From Rhodoblastus sp963713695 (GTDB lineage Bacteria > Pseudomonadota > Alphaproteobacteria > Rhizobiales > Beijerinckiaceae), in contig CAVQMU010000003.1 in the NCBI GenBank assembly GCA_963713695.1, forward strand, positions 1-64,000: 64,000 nt of DNA. The letters are read 5' to 3'. The translations under genes were made by a program, and so were the position numbers. The notes beneath the pieces were generated by a model. It was given only the letters and a program-made list of their open reading frames with translations, ran no database searches and was not told where the DNA came from. Shown here piece after piece: positions 26,905 through 34,782 of this stretch. The stretch's first letter is position 1. Each line of letters starts with the position of its first letter.

Positions 26905-27431
26905 AACGGGCATCGCGCCATCTGACACAGCTTCTTGCGCTCCTTTCCGCAAGTTCTTTGACGGCTATTGCTTTGAGCGAAGACGCCGGCGCCGCGACCT
27001 ATTCCGAACTGTCGGCGATGCAGGGCGCGCCGCCGCCTGGCTATTATCCTCCCAATCCCTATGCGGCTGGTCCCTACGCAACGCCCCCCGGCGTCGGCGC
27101 CTGCCCGCAATGCGGGCCTCCTCCATTTTCGGGCGGTCCGCAGGGCGTTGCCCCGGCGGCGCTCGACGCGCCGGGCGCGGCCTCGCTGCCTTCGACATGG
27201 AATTCGACAAAACCGTACCTGCCGTTCGGGCCCGAGGCCGACCTGCCGCACGGGCGGCTCCAGGTCTGGAGTTTCGGCCAGGTCAATTCAACGACGGACC
27301 CGTTCAATTCCTCGGGTCTCAGCACGCCTTTCATGTTTGTGCCGTGGAGCACTCCGCTGTCCGGATGGACCAATGCGCAGACATGGAACTGGTGGCGCGA
27401 ACGCGCTGGCGTTCAGCCGCCCTACTGGTAG
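26901..27431 (+). CDS. exported Pro/Gly/Tyr-rich protein
   Basis: 176 residues, translationally coupled to the RND pump by an ATGA overlap. A signal peptide covers about residues 1-31 (LLALLSASSLTAIALSEDAG then AA). The mature part is PPGYYPPNPYAAGPYATPPG-like, with one CPQC motif, then Trp/Phe-rich segments (LQVWSFGQVNSTTDPFNSSG, TWNWWRERAG). No family is recognised. Its position and composition group it with the two low-complexity exported proteins that follow. Confidence 0.75.
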   Translation: MKRASRHLTQLLALLSASSLTAIALSEDAGAATYSELSAMQGAPPPGYYPPNPYAAGPYATPPGVGACPQCGPPPFSGGPQGVAPAALDAPGAASLPSTWNSTKPYLPFGPEADLPHGRLQVWSFGQVNSTTDPFNSSGLSTPFMFVPWSTPLSGWTNAQTWNWWRERAGVQPPYW

Positions 27432-27477
27432 AGGCCGCGACCGCGACCCCTCAACAAGAGTAAAGGGAGTGTATCCA

Positions 27478-28050
27478 ATGAAAAGCCTGATCAGACTGGC
27501 GATTGTCGCGGCGGCAGCCGGCGTCGCCGGCGCGGCCTTCGCGCAGCAAACGCCGCCGCCGCCCGCCGGGCCTTACACGGGCCAGCAGCAGCAGCCGCAA
27601 GCCCAGCAGGGAGACGCAGGGGCCCAGCAAGCGCAGCAGCAGCCGCAGCACCCGAATTGGGGTCCGCCGCCGCCCCCGCCGCCGCCCTCTGGCTACTATC
27701 CGCAGCCGCCCCAGGGTCCGCAGGGCGCTCCGCAGCAGCAGCCGCAGCAGGGTTGGGCGCCGCCTCCGCCGCCGCCGCAATACGGCTATGGCTACGGCCC
27801 GCCTCCCGGCTACGGCTATGGGCCTTATTACGGCAATAACGGCTATGGCAATGGCTACGGGAATGGCTACGGCAACGGCAATGGCTACGGCTATGGCAAC
27901 GGCCGCGGCAACGGCAACATGAAGGGCAGCTTCAGCTTCGGTGGCGACGCCGACGTAAACGGCAACGGTTACGGCAACAATGGCTGGAACGGCAACGGCA
28001 ACAACGGTTGGGGCAACGGCAACCGCGGCTGGGGTCCCGGCTGGTGGTGA
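27478..28050 (+). CDS. exported Gln/Pro then Gly/Asn/Tyr-rich protein, sulfur-globule-protein-like
   Basis: 190 residues with a clear signal peptide (LIRLAIVAAAAGVAGAAFAQ). A Gln/Pro-rich stretch (about 23-100) is followed by YGYG repeats, then NGYGNGYGNGYG repeats. A less repetitive core near residues 150-165 (GNMKGSFSFGGDADVNGNGY) leads to an NGWGNGNRGWGPGWW end. Composition and layout resemble proteins annotated as sulfur globule proteins, which are exported and form the coat of sulfur inclusions. That link rests on composition only. AGGGAG precedes ATG 27478. Confidence 0.75.
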   Translation: MKSLIRLAIVAAAAGVAGAAFAQQTPPPPAGPYTGQQQQPQAQQGDAGAQQAQQQPQHPNWGPPPPPPPPSGYYPQPPQGPQGAPQQQPQQGWAPPPPPPQYGYGYGPPPGYGYGPYYGNNGYGNGYGNGYGNGNGYGYGNGRGNGNMKGSFSFGGDADVNGNGYGNNGWNGNGNNGWGNGNRGWGPGWW

Positions 28051-28159
28051 GCCTGAATTGAGGTGGCGGCGCAGCCTTCCCGAGTGAAGAGCGCGCCGCC
28101 CCAAGGCAACGCGATCGCGAGGATTTCGCGATCGCGTTCTCCCAAGGCGGAGGTGAGAG

Positions 28160-28756
28160 ATGCGAAAATTCAAAACCTTGCTGACGGCCGCGGCGATCGC
28201 TTCGTCTCTTTTGACCCCGATCGTCGCGCAGGCGCAATGGTGGGGCGGCAGTCCATGGAGCGGCGGTCCCCAGGGCGGGGGGCCCTGGGGCGCTCCCGGC
28301 TATGGCTATAACGGCTACGGAAACGGCTACGGCAACGGTTGGGGCCGCGGCAATGGCAACGTGAATTTCTCCGCCGATCTCGGCGGCTGGGGCAACGGCT
28401 GGAACAACCTTTGGGGCAATAACGGCTGGGGCAACGGCGGCGGCCCTTGGGGTGGCGGCGGTCCTTGGGGTGGCGGCGGTCCATGGGGTGGCGGCGGTCC
28501 TTGGGGCGGTGGTCCCTGGGGAGGCAGCCCGTGGGGCGGCGGAGGTCCCGGCGGTCCATGGGGCGGCGGTCCTTGGGGGGGAAGCCCTTGGGGGGGAAGC
28601 CCTTGGGGCGGCTACCCCGGCATGTCGCCTATGGGCGGTTTCCCCGGAGGCTATCCCGGCATGTCGCCCATGGGCGGCTTCCCCGGCGGCGGCTTCCCCG
28701 GTGGGACGCCCTGGGGCGGCGGTCCCTGGGCAGGCGGCCCCTGGCGGGGCTTCTGA
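28160..28756 (+). CDS. exported Gly/Trp/Pro-rich repeat protein, sulfur-globule-protein-like
   Basis: 198 residues. A signal peptide (LLTAAAIASSLLTPIVAQAQ) is followed by NGYGNGYGNGWGRG, then a core (GNVNFSADLGGWGNGWNNLW) that echoes the core of the preceding protein. At least ten PWGGG-type repeats and two copies of YPGMSPMGGFPGG follow. The repeats are near-identical at DNA level and prone to slippage, so copy number may vary. GGAGG precedes the ATG. It probably assembles outside the cytoplasmic membrane as a structural or coat protein; a sulfur-related role is a compositional guess. Confidence 0.75.
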   Translation: MRKFKTLLTAAAIASSLLTPIVAQAQWWGGSPWSGGPQGGGPWGAPGYGYNGYGNGYGNGWGRGNGNVNFSADLGGWGNGWNNLWGNNGWGNGGGPWGGGGPWGGGGPWGGGGPWGGGPWGGSPWGGGGPGGPWGGGPWGGSPWGGSPWGGYPGMSPMGGFPGGYPGMSPMGGFPGGGFPGGTPWGGGPWAGGPWRGF

Positions 28757-28830
28757 CGAGCGCAGGCGAACGAGAGGCGGCGACGCCAATCGCTCGCCTT
28801 ATTTCAATTGGCGGATAGCGAGGTGTCGCC

Positions 28831-29382
28831 ATGGTCTCCTGGATCGGAACACGTCTGTTTTACGCAATCCTCTTTTTCTGCCTGGGCGTCTGGGCCGCTT
28901 CGGTTTCGCCAGGCATGAAAAACATTGTCCGTCAGGCCACCGAAGCCAGTTCGCACGGCTTCGAGAAGCTTGGCGCCTGGACGTCTGGCACGCTTTCGCC
29001 GACGACCGACAAGGCGGCCGAAAAGTCCGTCGCCGCGTCGCCCGCCTCGCCTGACGCCGCGCCGGTCGCCGGCGAGCTTCTGGTCAGCGCGCGAGAGGCC
29101 TATGCGCGCCACGACACGCTCGGCTCGATCAACGCCTATCGCGGTTATATCGACCGCAATCCGAAAGCCGTCGAGGCCCGCGGCGAACTGGGCAATGTCT
29201 ATTTCGCGACCGGGCGCCTGCGGGACGCCGCGCAAGCCTATTTCGAAGCGGCGATGCTGAAACTCAAAAGCGGCGACGTCGCCGGCGCGCAAGACTTCCT
29301 TGCCGCCGTCCGTCAGGGCGACGGCGCCCTCGGGGACGACCTCCGTCGCGAGATCGCCAAGGCGGAAACGGCAAGGAAGTAA
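28831..29382 (+). CDS. membrane-anchored tetratricopeptide protein
   Basis: 183 residues. Residues 5-25 form a membrane helix (LFYAILFFCLGVWAASVSPG). After a Ser/Ala linker, TPR-like helices follow from about residue 85 (LLVSAREAYARHDTLGSINA, AVEARGELGNVYFATGRLRD, AAQAYFEAAMLKLKSGDVAG). It is likely an inner-membrane scaffold with its TPR part in the periplasm or cytoplasm. It lies between the exported low-complexity genes and the ParA gene, three bases from the latter. Confidence 0.75.
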   Translation: MVSWIGTRLFYAILFFCLGVWAASVSPGMKNIVRQATEASSHGFEKLGAWTSGTLSPTTDKAAEKSVAASPASPDAAPVAGELLVSAREAYARHDTLGSINAYRGYIDRNPKAVEARGELGNVYFATGRLRDAAQAYFEAAMLKLKSGDVAGAQDFLAAVRQGDGALGDDLRREIAKAETARK

Positions 29383-29384
29383 GC

Positions 29385-30077
29385 GTGACGGCAAGCAGCC
29401 AGAAGACGGCTAAGGGGCGCGCGCGGAAATCCGTTCCGGCGACGCCGGGGCCCGTGATCATCGTCGGCAACCTGAAGGGGGGATCGGGCAAGAGCACTGT
29501 CGCTTTCAATCTCGCCCTCTGGCTTTCCGCGCGAGGACTTGATCCAAACCTGATCGACCTCGACCCCCAGAGAACCCTGAGCGACCTGGTCGCCGTGCGC
29601 GAAGAAATCGGCGCCAAGCCCCAACTCAGGCCGCCCGCCGCAGCGCTGACTTCCGCCAACGATGGCTGCTTGACGCTCATCGACTTTGGCGCGGCCGACA
29701 TGGAGCGGATGCAGGACGTGGCGCCTCATGCGGACATCGTGCTGGTCCCCGTCATCCCGAGCCAGGCCGACATCTGGGCCACGCAACGCTATCTCAAGCT
29801 GATCCTGGTGACGCGCAAGCCAAAGGCGACGATTGCGCTTTTCGTCAATCGCGCCGATCCGCCCGATGTCTCGCGCGAAACGCGTGAGACATCGGCGGCG
29901 CTCCGCGCCATGGCCGGCATGTGCGAAGGCGTGGTTGTGCTGCCGGCCATGCTCGGCCGGCGCGTCGCCTTTTGCCGCAGCCTGAGCGAGGGCCAGGGCG
30001 TGTTCGAACTCAAGAAGAAATCGAAAGCCAGCAAGGAGTTCGACGTCTTCGCCCGGGCGGTGATGGCCTTGCGTTGA
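29385..30077 (+). CDS. orphan ParA/MinD-type ATPase
   Basis: 230 residues starting at GTG 29385. The deviant Walker A GNLKGGSGKSTVAFNLA has the signature first Lys, the A' region reads LIDLDPQRTLSDLVAV, and Walker B reads LTLIDFGAADMERM. The C-terminal part (LGRRVAFCRSLSEGQGVFEL) matches small VirC1/ParA-like proteins. No ParB or centromere-like repeats lie nearby, so it probably positions a protein cargo, as McdA, ParC or MipZ-like ATPases do. By position the cargo should be the RND/TPR/coiled-coil membrane assembly. That is inference. Confidence 0.85.
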   Translation: MTASSQKTAKGRARKSVPATPGPVIIVGNLKGGSGKSTVAFNLALWLSARGLDPNLIDLDPQRTLSDLVAVREEIGAKPQLRPPAAALTSANDGCLTLIDFGAADMERMQDVAPHADIVLVPVIPSQADIWATQRYLKLILVTRKPKATIALFVNRADPPDVSRETRETSAALRAMAGMCEGVVVLPAMLGRRVAFCRSLSEGQGVFELKKKSKASKEFDVFARAVMALR

Positions 30078-30119
30078 TGAAACTGGCGTCGCGGCGCCGA
30101 CAGGAAATGGACCGACGCC

Positions 30120-30668
30120 ATGGAAACGCTCGACAGCCTGCCCAAGGACCAGCTGAAAAACGATTATCCGCGGCAGGTCTATCCAGACCCGCCCTATCAG
30201 CCGCCGGAATATCTCGCCTATCTCGAACAGGCGACCAATGCGCTGAAATCGGCGCGCATCGTCGTCTACGCCGGCATGACCGCCTTCGTGCTGCTCGCCG
30301 CCTACGGCTTCTTCCTGATCTACCTGCTGACCAGCGATGCCCGCACCATGGCCGAACAGACCCTGCGCATGGCGAACCAGATGGAGCTGATTTCGCGCAA
30401 CATGGGCGCGATGAACGCATCCATCAGCGACATCCGCTCCGACATGGGCGACATGCGCGGCACGCTGCTGCAGATGAACCAGCACATGACGGCGATGGAC
30501 GTCTCGACCGCGCACATGGCCTCGACGGTCACGCTGATCCAGTATTCCGCGCGCAATCTCGATTCGAGTTTCGGGCCGGCGATGGGCATGATGAATAACT
30601 TCATACCCTTCGGCGCTGGCGGAAACAGCTATCCCGGCGCGCCGCCCTTTGCGCCGGCGGGACGATAA
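30120..30668 (+). CDS. single-pass membrane protein with Met-rich coiled coil
   Basis: 182 residues. A Pro/Tyr-rich N-terminus precedes one membrane helix (about 48-70, IVVYAGMTAFVLLAAYGFFL then IYLL). A long Met-rich helical region follows (MAEQTLRMANQMELISRNMG, MNASISDIRSDMGDMRGTLL, MNQHMTAMDVSTAHMASTVT) and looks like a coiled coil. The end is Pro/Gly-rich. It follows the ParA gene by 42 bases and could link the ATPase to the envelope assembly. No named family is recognised. Confidence 0.7.
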   Translation: METLDSLPKDQLKNDYPRQVYPDPPYQPPEYLAYLEQATNALKSARIVVYAGMTAFVLLAAYGFFLIYLLTSDARTMAEQTLRMANQMELISRNMGAMNASISDIRSDMGDMRGTLLQMNQHMTAMDVSTAHMASTVTLIQYSARNLDSSFGPAMGMMNNFIPFGAGGNSYPGAPPFAPAGR

Positions 30669-30844
30669 GCTTGTCGCTTTCCGTGAACCGAACACAAATT
30701 GCGGGCGCCCCGACGCGGATCGGCGCGAGCGGCGGCGTCGTCGGTTCCGTCACTCCGCCACCTCCGTCCCATCCGCCCGAAGCCTGATGACATATCCGGG
30801 CGGCAAGGCTCCGCTTAAGTTTACGCGCGCGACCCGCGACGGGC

Positions 30845-30878
30845 TTGACAAAGCCTGCTAGATGTTCTCTATTTGTTC
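30845..30878 (+). promoter_or_regulatory. promoter with LexA box
   Basis: TTGACA (30845-30850) and TCTATT (30868-30873) are 17 bases apart. GTTC-N7-GTTC (30864-30867, TCTATTT, 30875-30878) covers the -10, the same geometry as the site at 16761-16775. It lies about 25 bases before the gene at 30902, which should therefore be in the SOS regulon. Confidence 0.75.
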
Positions 30879-30901
30879 TGTTAGATCGAGGGGAGTGCAT
30901 C

Positions 30902-31408
30902 ATGTCGCTCGTGTATGGCTTTGAAATTGGCTATGCGACCAAAAGACGTCGCGGCGCCGCAGCAGATTTATTGTCTTGGCTCATTTCCTCTTCGCGCGAT
31001 CTCTCAGGGCGCATTGCGGCGCTGCTCGACGACGAACGATCGAGGTTCGCCAACCGCGCCTCGCTCGATCGTGCGATGAGGGACGAAGAGACAGGCGTTC
31101 GCGTCGAATTTGGCCGCATCGCCGACTTGATCGGCTTGTCGGACACGGAACGGACGGCGCTGCTCGGCGCAAACCCCGACTTTTCCCGTGTGATCCTCGC
31201 GCTCGAAACCGTCGGCGCCGCGCTCGAGCTGTGCCGCACGCCCAAGGCGGCCGTCGCCTGGCTGCGCGCCGAAGCCGCCGACGAGCCGTTCAACCAGCGG
31301 TCGCCACTGCAAGCGATGGCCGAAGGCGGACGTTTTGGCGTCGAAATCGCGCTCTTGCACCTGCGCGCGCGACTGCGCGTCGCTCGGCTTGAGGCGGCCA
31401 GGCCGTAA
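30902..31408 (+). CDS. uncharacterised protein with ParS/MbcA-like C-terminus, probable SOS gene
   Basis: 168 residues, start at ATG 30902 after AGGGGAG. The N-terminal half is helical and charged (LLSWLISSSRDLSGRIAALL). The C-terminal half (ALETVGAALELCRTPKAAVA, WLRAEAADEPFNQRSPLQAM, then AEGGRFGVEIALLHLRARL) loosely resembles the MbcA/ParS/Xre toxin-binding domain, in which a gap-and-PL motif precedes a short C-terminal helix. No RES-type toxin is adjacent. A LexA box lies over its promoter. The family call is weak; the SOS link is stronger. Confidence 0.6.
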   Translation: MSLVYGFEIGYATKRRRGAAADLLSWLISSSRDLSGRIAALLDDERSRFANRASLDRAMRDEETGVRVEFGRIADLIGLSDTERTALLGANPDFSRVILALETVGAALELCRTPKAAVAWLRAEAADEPFNQRSPLQAMAEGGRFGVEIALLHLRARLRVARLEAARP

Positions 31409-31585
31409 CGCTGTCGAAGACTTTGACCGCGACTATCGAGCCAATTTGGCGAGCGCCTCGAGACGATCGGCTTCGGGGACCACGAATTGCCGCAAGTCGG
31501 GTTATACTGCGGTCGTGCGCGTCTCCAATGTCGATCCGCGCCAAAAAAGCAGAGCGAAGCTCCTCAAAAGTAGCGCCGCACAACT

Positions 31586-32305
31586 ATGGACGAATTAGCC
31601 AAAGCCGCCGAGAGCGTCGAGAAGGCCAAGAAAGTCACTGGGTCTTTGCTGGGCGTGGTCGGCTTGAAGAAAAGCTATATGACGCCGCAAGGTCCTGTCG
31701 TCGTCCTGCGCGGCGTCGATCTCTCGCTTGACGCCGGCGCCAGCATGGCGCTGATGGGGGAGTCCGGCAGCGGCAAGAGCACGCTCCTGCATCTTGTCGC
31801 GGGGCTCGATGACGCCGACGAGGGCGAGATTCTTGTGGACGGCGTCGAGGTGACGGGGCTTGCCGACTTCGGCCGCGCCGCGCTCAGGCGCGAAATGTTG
31901 GCGATCGTTTTCCAGCAATTCAATCTCATTCCCAGCCTGACAATCCGCGCCAACCTCGCCTTTCAGGCGCGTCTGGCTGGTCGTTTCGATCCGGTCTGGC
32001 AAGAGGAGCTGATCCTTCGCCTCGGGCTAAAAAATCTCCTCGCGCGTTATCCGGAACAGCTTTCCGGCGGGCAGCAGCAGCGCGTCGCCATCGGGCGGGC
32101 GCTCGCCGTTCGTCCGCGCCTTCTGCTGGCGGACGAGCCTACCGGCAACCTCGACGAAGCCACGGCCGGCGATTTCATGCGCCTTGCGCTCGACGTCGTC
32201 GCCGCGACCGGCTGCGCTTTCCTGATGGTGACGCACAGCGAACGCCTCGCCGCGAAACTCGATTGCCAGGTCCGGCTCAGCGCAGGAGCGATCGAAAGAC
32301 CTTGA
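31586..32305 (+). CDS. ABC transporter ATP-binding protein (LolD/MacB type, AttE-like)
   Basis: 239 residues. Walker A is GESGSGKST (about 56-64), the Q-loop lies in VFQQFNLIPSLTI, the signature is LSGGQQQRVAIGRAL, and Walker B is LLLADEPTGNLD, with the H-loop in MVTHSERLA. The sequence belongs to the LolD/MacB branch, which works with FtsX-type permeases and usually handles lipoproteins or peptides without conventional transport. A large FtsX-like permease follows with a TTGA overlap, then an AttH-like lipocalin, giving an AttEFGH-like operon. Confidence 0.92.
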   Translation: MDELAKAAESVEKAKKVTGSLLGVVGLKKSYMTPQGPVVVLRGVDLSLDAGASMALMGESGSGKSTLLHLVAGLDDADEGEILVDGVEVTGLADFGRAALRREMLAIVFQQFNLIPSLTIRANLAFQARLAGRFDPVWQEELILRLGLKNLLARYPEQLSGGQQQRVAIGRALAVRPRLLLADEPTGNLDEATAGDFMRLALDVVAATGCAFLMVTHSERLAAKLDCQVRLSAGAIERP

Positions 32306-34782
32306 AACAAGCATTCTGGACGTTCATCGCGCTTCTAAGCCATTGGCGCCGTCGTCCAGCCAATTTCGCGGCGCTGGTTGTTGGAATGGCCATAGCCACG
32401 GCGCTATGGAGCGGTGTCCAGGCCCTGAATGCACATGCGCGCCGGAGCTATGACCGCGCCGCTTCCGTCTTCGAAAGCGGCGGCGCGCGAAGCCTCGTCG
32501 CCGCGAACGGCGGCGCGATTCCCCAGGCCCTTTACATCAAGCTGCGGTTGGCCGGCTGGAAGGTTTCGCCGGTGCTTGAAGGAACCATTCTGGTCCACGG
32601 AACGCCGTTCCACCTGATGGGCGTCGAGCCTTTGACGCTGCCGCGCGGCCTGCAATTCGGCGGTTTGGCGCGCCAAAACGGCTCGGACCAAAACGGCCTG
32701 AGCGACTTTCTCAAGCCGCCCGGCCAGACCGTCGCGGCGCCGGAAACCCGGCGCGAACTTGGCGCGGAAGGCGTCGCTGTCCTCCTCGATGGCGGCAAGA
32801 CGTTGCCGCCGCTCAGGACGAGCGCGCGCGCGCCGCCGGGGGTGCTGCTGGTCGACATCGGAAGGGCGCAAGCGCTGCTTGACCGGAGGGAGCAACTTTC
32901 TCGCCTGATCCTGCAGGAGCATCCTGAGGCGGAGACCCAGCCGCTCGCGGCGATCGCAGGCAATGCTCTTCGTCTTCTCCCGCCGGGAGAAGAGGAGGCC
33001 GACATGCGGCGGCTTACCGACAGTTTCCATCTGAACCTGACCGCCTTCGGACTGCTCGCCTTTCTGGTTGGACTATTCATCGTCTACGCGGCTTTCGGCC
33101 TCGCCTTCGAACAGCGGCGCGCCATGGTGCGAACGATGCGCGCCGTCGGCGTTTCCGCGCGCACGCTTGTGGTTGCGATGCTCGGCGAACTCATGGTGCT
33201 CGCGCTCGTCGCCGGCAGCGCCGGCGTTGCCGCAGGTTTCTGGCTCGCGTCCGCCTTGCTGCCCAATGTCGCCGCCAGTCTCGACGCGCTTTACGGAGCG
33301 CGGATCGCCGGACAACTGGCGCTTGATACGACATGGCTGCTGTCGGGGCTTGGCATCGCGCTCCTCGGCGCTCTCGCCGCCGCGGCGGGCGGCCTTTACA
33401 AAGCGTTCCGCTTGCCGGTCCTCGAGTCGGCGCAGCCGTTCGCGTGGCGGCAAGCGCAGCAGCGATTCATGCGTCGCCGGGCATTTTTTGCAATGCTGGC
33501 CTATGCGGCGTCCCTGGCGGCGTATTTTTTCGGCAATGGCCTTTATTCGGGTTTTGCCGTGATCGCCGGCCTGCTTTTCGGCTCAGCGCTGCTTTTGCCG
33601 ATCGTGCTTGCCGGCGCCCTGCGGCTTGGCGAGAGATGCGCTAAAGCGCCGCTGGCGCAATGGTTCTGGGCGGACGGCCAGCAACAGCTTCCCGGCCTTT
33701 CGCTCGCCTTGACCGCGCTGCTGCTGGCTCTGGCGACCAATGTCGGCGTCGGCGGCATGGTCGAAGGATTTCGCGAGACCTTCACCCATTGGCTCGACGA
33801 GCGGCTGGCCGCGGAGGTCTATTTTGAAGCGGCCGGCGCAGCGGAAGCGCAACGGATCGAGGCCTGGCTGGCGACGCGGCCGGACGTTTCGGCGATCCTG
33901 CCCGCGCCGAGAACGACGATCCGGCTCGCCGGCTGGCCGACGGAGGTCGTCGGCATGAAATCGCATGAGACCTACAGATTGCATTTTCCGTTGCTTTCGC
34001 GGTCGCCGGGCGCATGGGAGTCTGTGCAACGCGGCGAAGGCGCCTTCGTCAGCGAACAGCTTGCGCATCGACTGCATCTCGCGCTGGGCTCGACGCTCGA
34101 CCTGCCAACCGCGGACGAGGCCTGGCCCGCAAAAATCGTCGGCGTTTTTCCCGATTACGGAAATCCGAAGGGGCAGCTGCGCATCGGCATTGACGCGTTG
34201 GCCGCGCATTGGCCGGACGCCCCGCGCGTGACCTACGGGCTGAGGGTCGATCCGAAGGCGGCTCCGCATTTGATTGCGGCCATGCAGGCTCAATTTGGTC
34301 CGCAGATCGTTCGCATCACCGACCAGGCGGCCGTCAAGCAAATCTCGATGCGCATTTTTGAGCATACGTTCGCGGTGACGACGGCGCTGAACACGCTCAC
34401 CCTCGTCGTGTCGGCCGTCGCGTTGCTGGCGAGCCTGACGACGCTCGGCGACATCCGTCGCGCTGAGATCGCGCCTGTCTGGGCGGCGGGAGTTCCACGC
34501 AGCCGGCTGGCGCAACTCGACTTGCTGAGAATATTGCTGCTGAGCGCCGGCGCCGCCGTCGCCGCGCTGCCGCTCGGGCTCGCCCTCTCGTGGTGTCTCG
34601 TCGCGGTGGTGAACGTGCAGGCCTTTGGCTGGCGGTTGCCGTTCCATGTCTTTCCGGGCCAATGGGCCGAGATACTGGCGCTTGCGCTTTTGACGGCCGC
34701 CGTCGCCGCAATCGCTCCGCTCATCCGTCTCGTCAGGACCAGTCCGGCCGATATGGCGAGGGTCTTCGCCAATGAGCGCTAA
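32302..34782 (+). CDS. FtsX-like ABC transporter permease (AttF/AttG-like)
   Basis: About 826 residues, starting at a TTG that overlaps the ATPase stop. It has an N-terminal helix (FAALVVGMAIATALWSGVQA), a periplasmic domain (about 50-245), three helices with the FtsX region (LLAFLVGLFIVYAAFGLAFE), a second set of helices near 390-480, another periplasmic domain, and a final FtsX triple helix (about 700-820). The double FtsX layout matches long LolCE/MacB-like permeases. The downstream AttH-like gene overlaps by 11 bases. The substrate is not evident. Confidence 0.9.
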   Translation: MKQAFWTFIALLSHWRRRPANFAALVVGMAIATALWSGVQALNAHARRSYDRAASVFESGGARSLVAANGGAIPQALYIKLRLAGWKVSPVLEGTILVHGTPFHLMGVEPLTLPRGLQFGGLARQNGSDQNGLSDFLKPPGQTVAAPETRRELGAEGVAVLLDGGKTLPPLRTSARAPPGVLLVDIGRAQALLDRREQLSRLILQEHPEAETQPLAAIAGNALRLLPPGEEEADMRRLTDSFHLNLTAFGLLAFLVGLFIVYAAFGLAFEQRRAMVRTMRAVGVSARTLVVAMLGELMVLALVAGSAGVAAGFWLASALLPNVAASLDALYGARIAGQLALDTTWLLSGLGIALLGALAAAAGGLYKAFRLPVLESAQPFAWRQAQQRFMRRRAFFAMLAYAASLAAYFFGNGLYSGFAVIAGLLFGSALLLPIVLAGALRLGERCAKAPLAQWFWADGQQQLPGLSLALTALLLALATNVGVGGMVEGFRETFTHWLDERLAAEVYFEAAGAAEAQRIEAWLATRPDVSAILPAPRTTIRLAGWPTEVVGMKSHETYRLHFPLLSRSPGAWESVQRGEGAFVSEQLAHRLHLALGSTLDLPTADEAWPAKIVGVFPDYGNPKGQLRIGIDALAAHWPDAPRVTYGLRVDPKAAPHLIAAMQAQFGPQIVRITDQAAVKQISMRIFEHTFAVTTALNTLTLVVSAVALLASLTTLGDIRRAEIAPVWAAGVPRSRLAQLDLLRILLLSAGAAVAALPLGLALSWCLVAVVNVQAFGWRLPFHVFPGQWAEILALALLTAAVAAIAPLIRLVRTSPADMARVFANER

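Noticed and set aside
27451..28789. Minus-strand frames opposite the glycine-rich exported genes
   Set aside because: Low-complexity shadows rich in Ala/Val/Arg; the plus frames have signal peptides and ribosome-binding sites.
30601..30903. Minus-strand 100-residue frame in the gap before the LexA-box gene
   Set aside because: Arg/Pro-rich, no ribosome-binding site, and antisense to a clear promoter.
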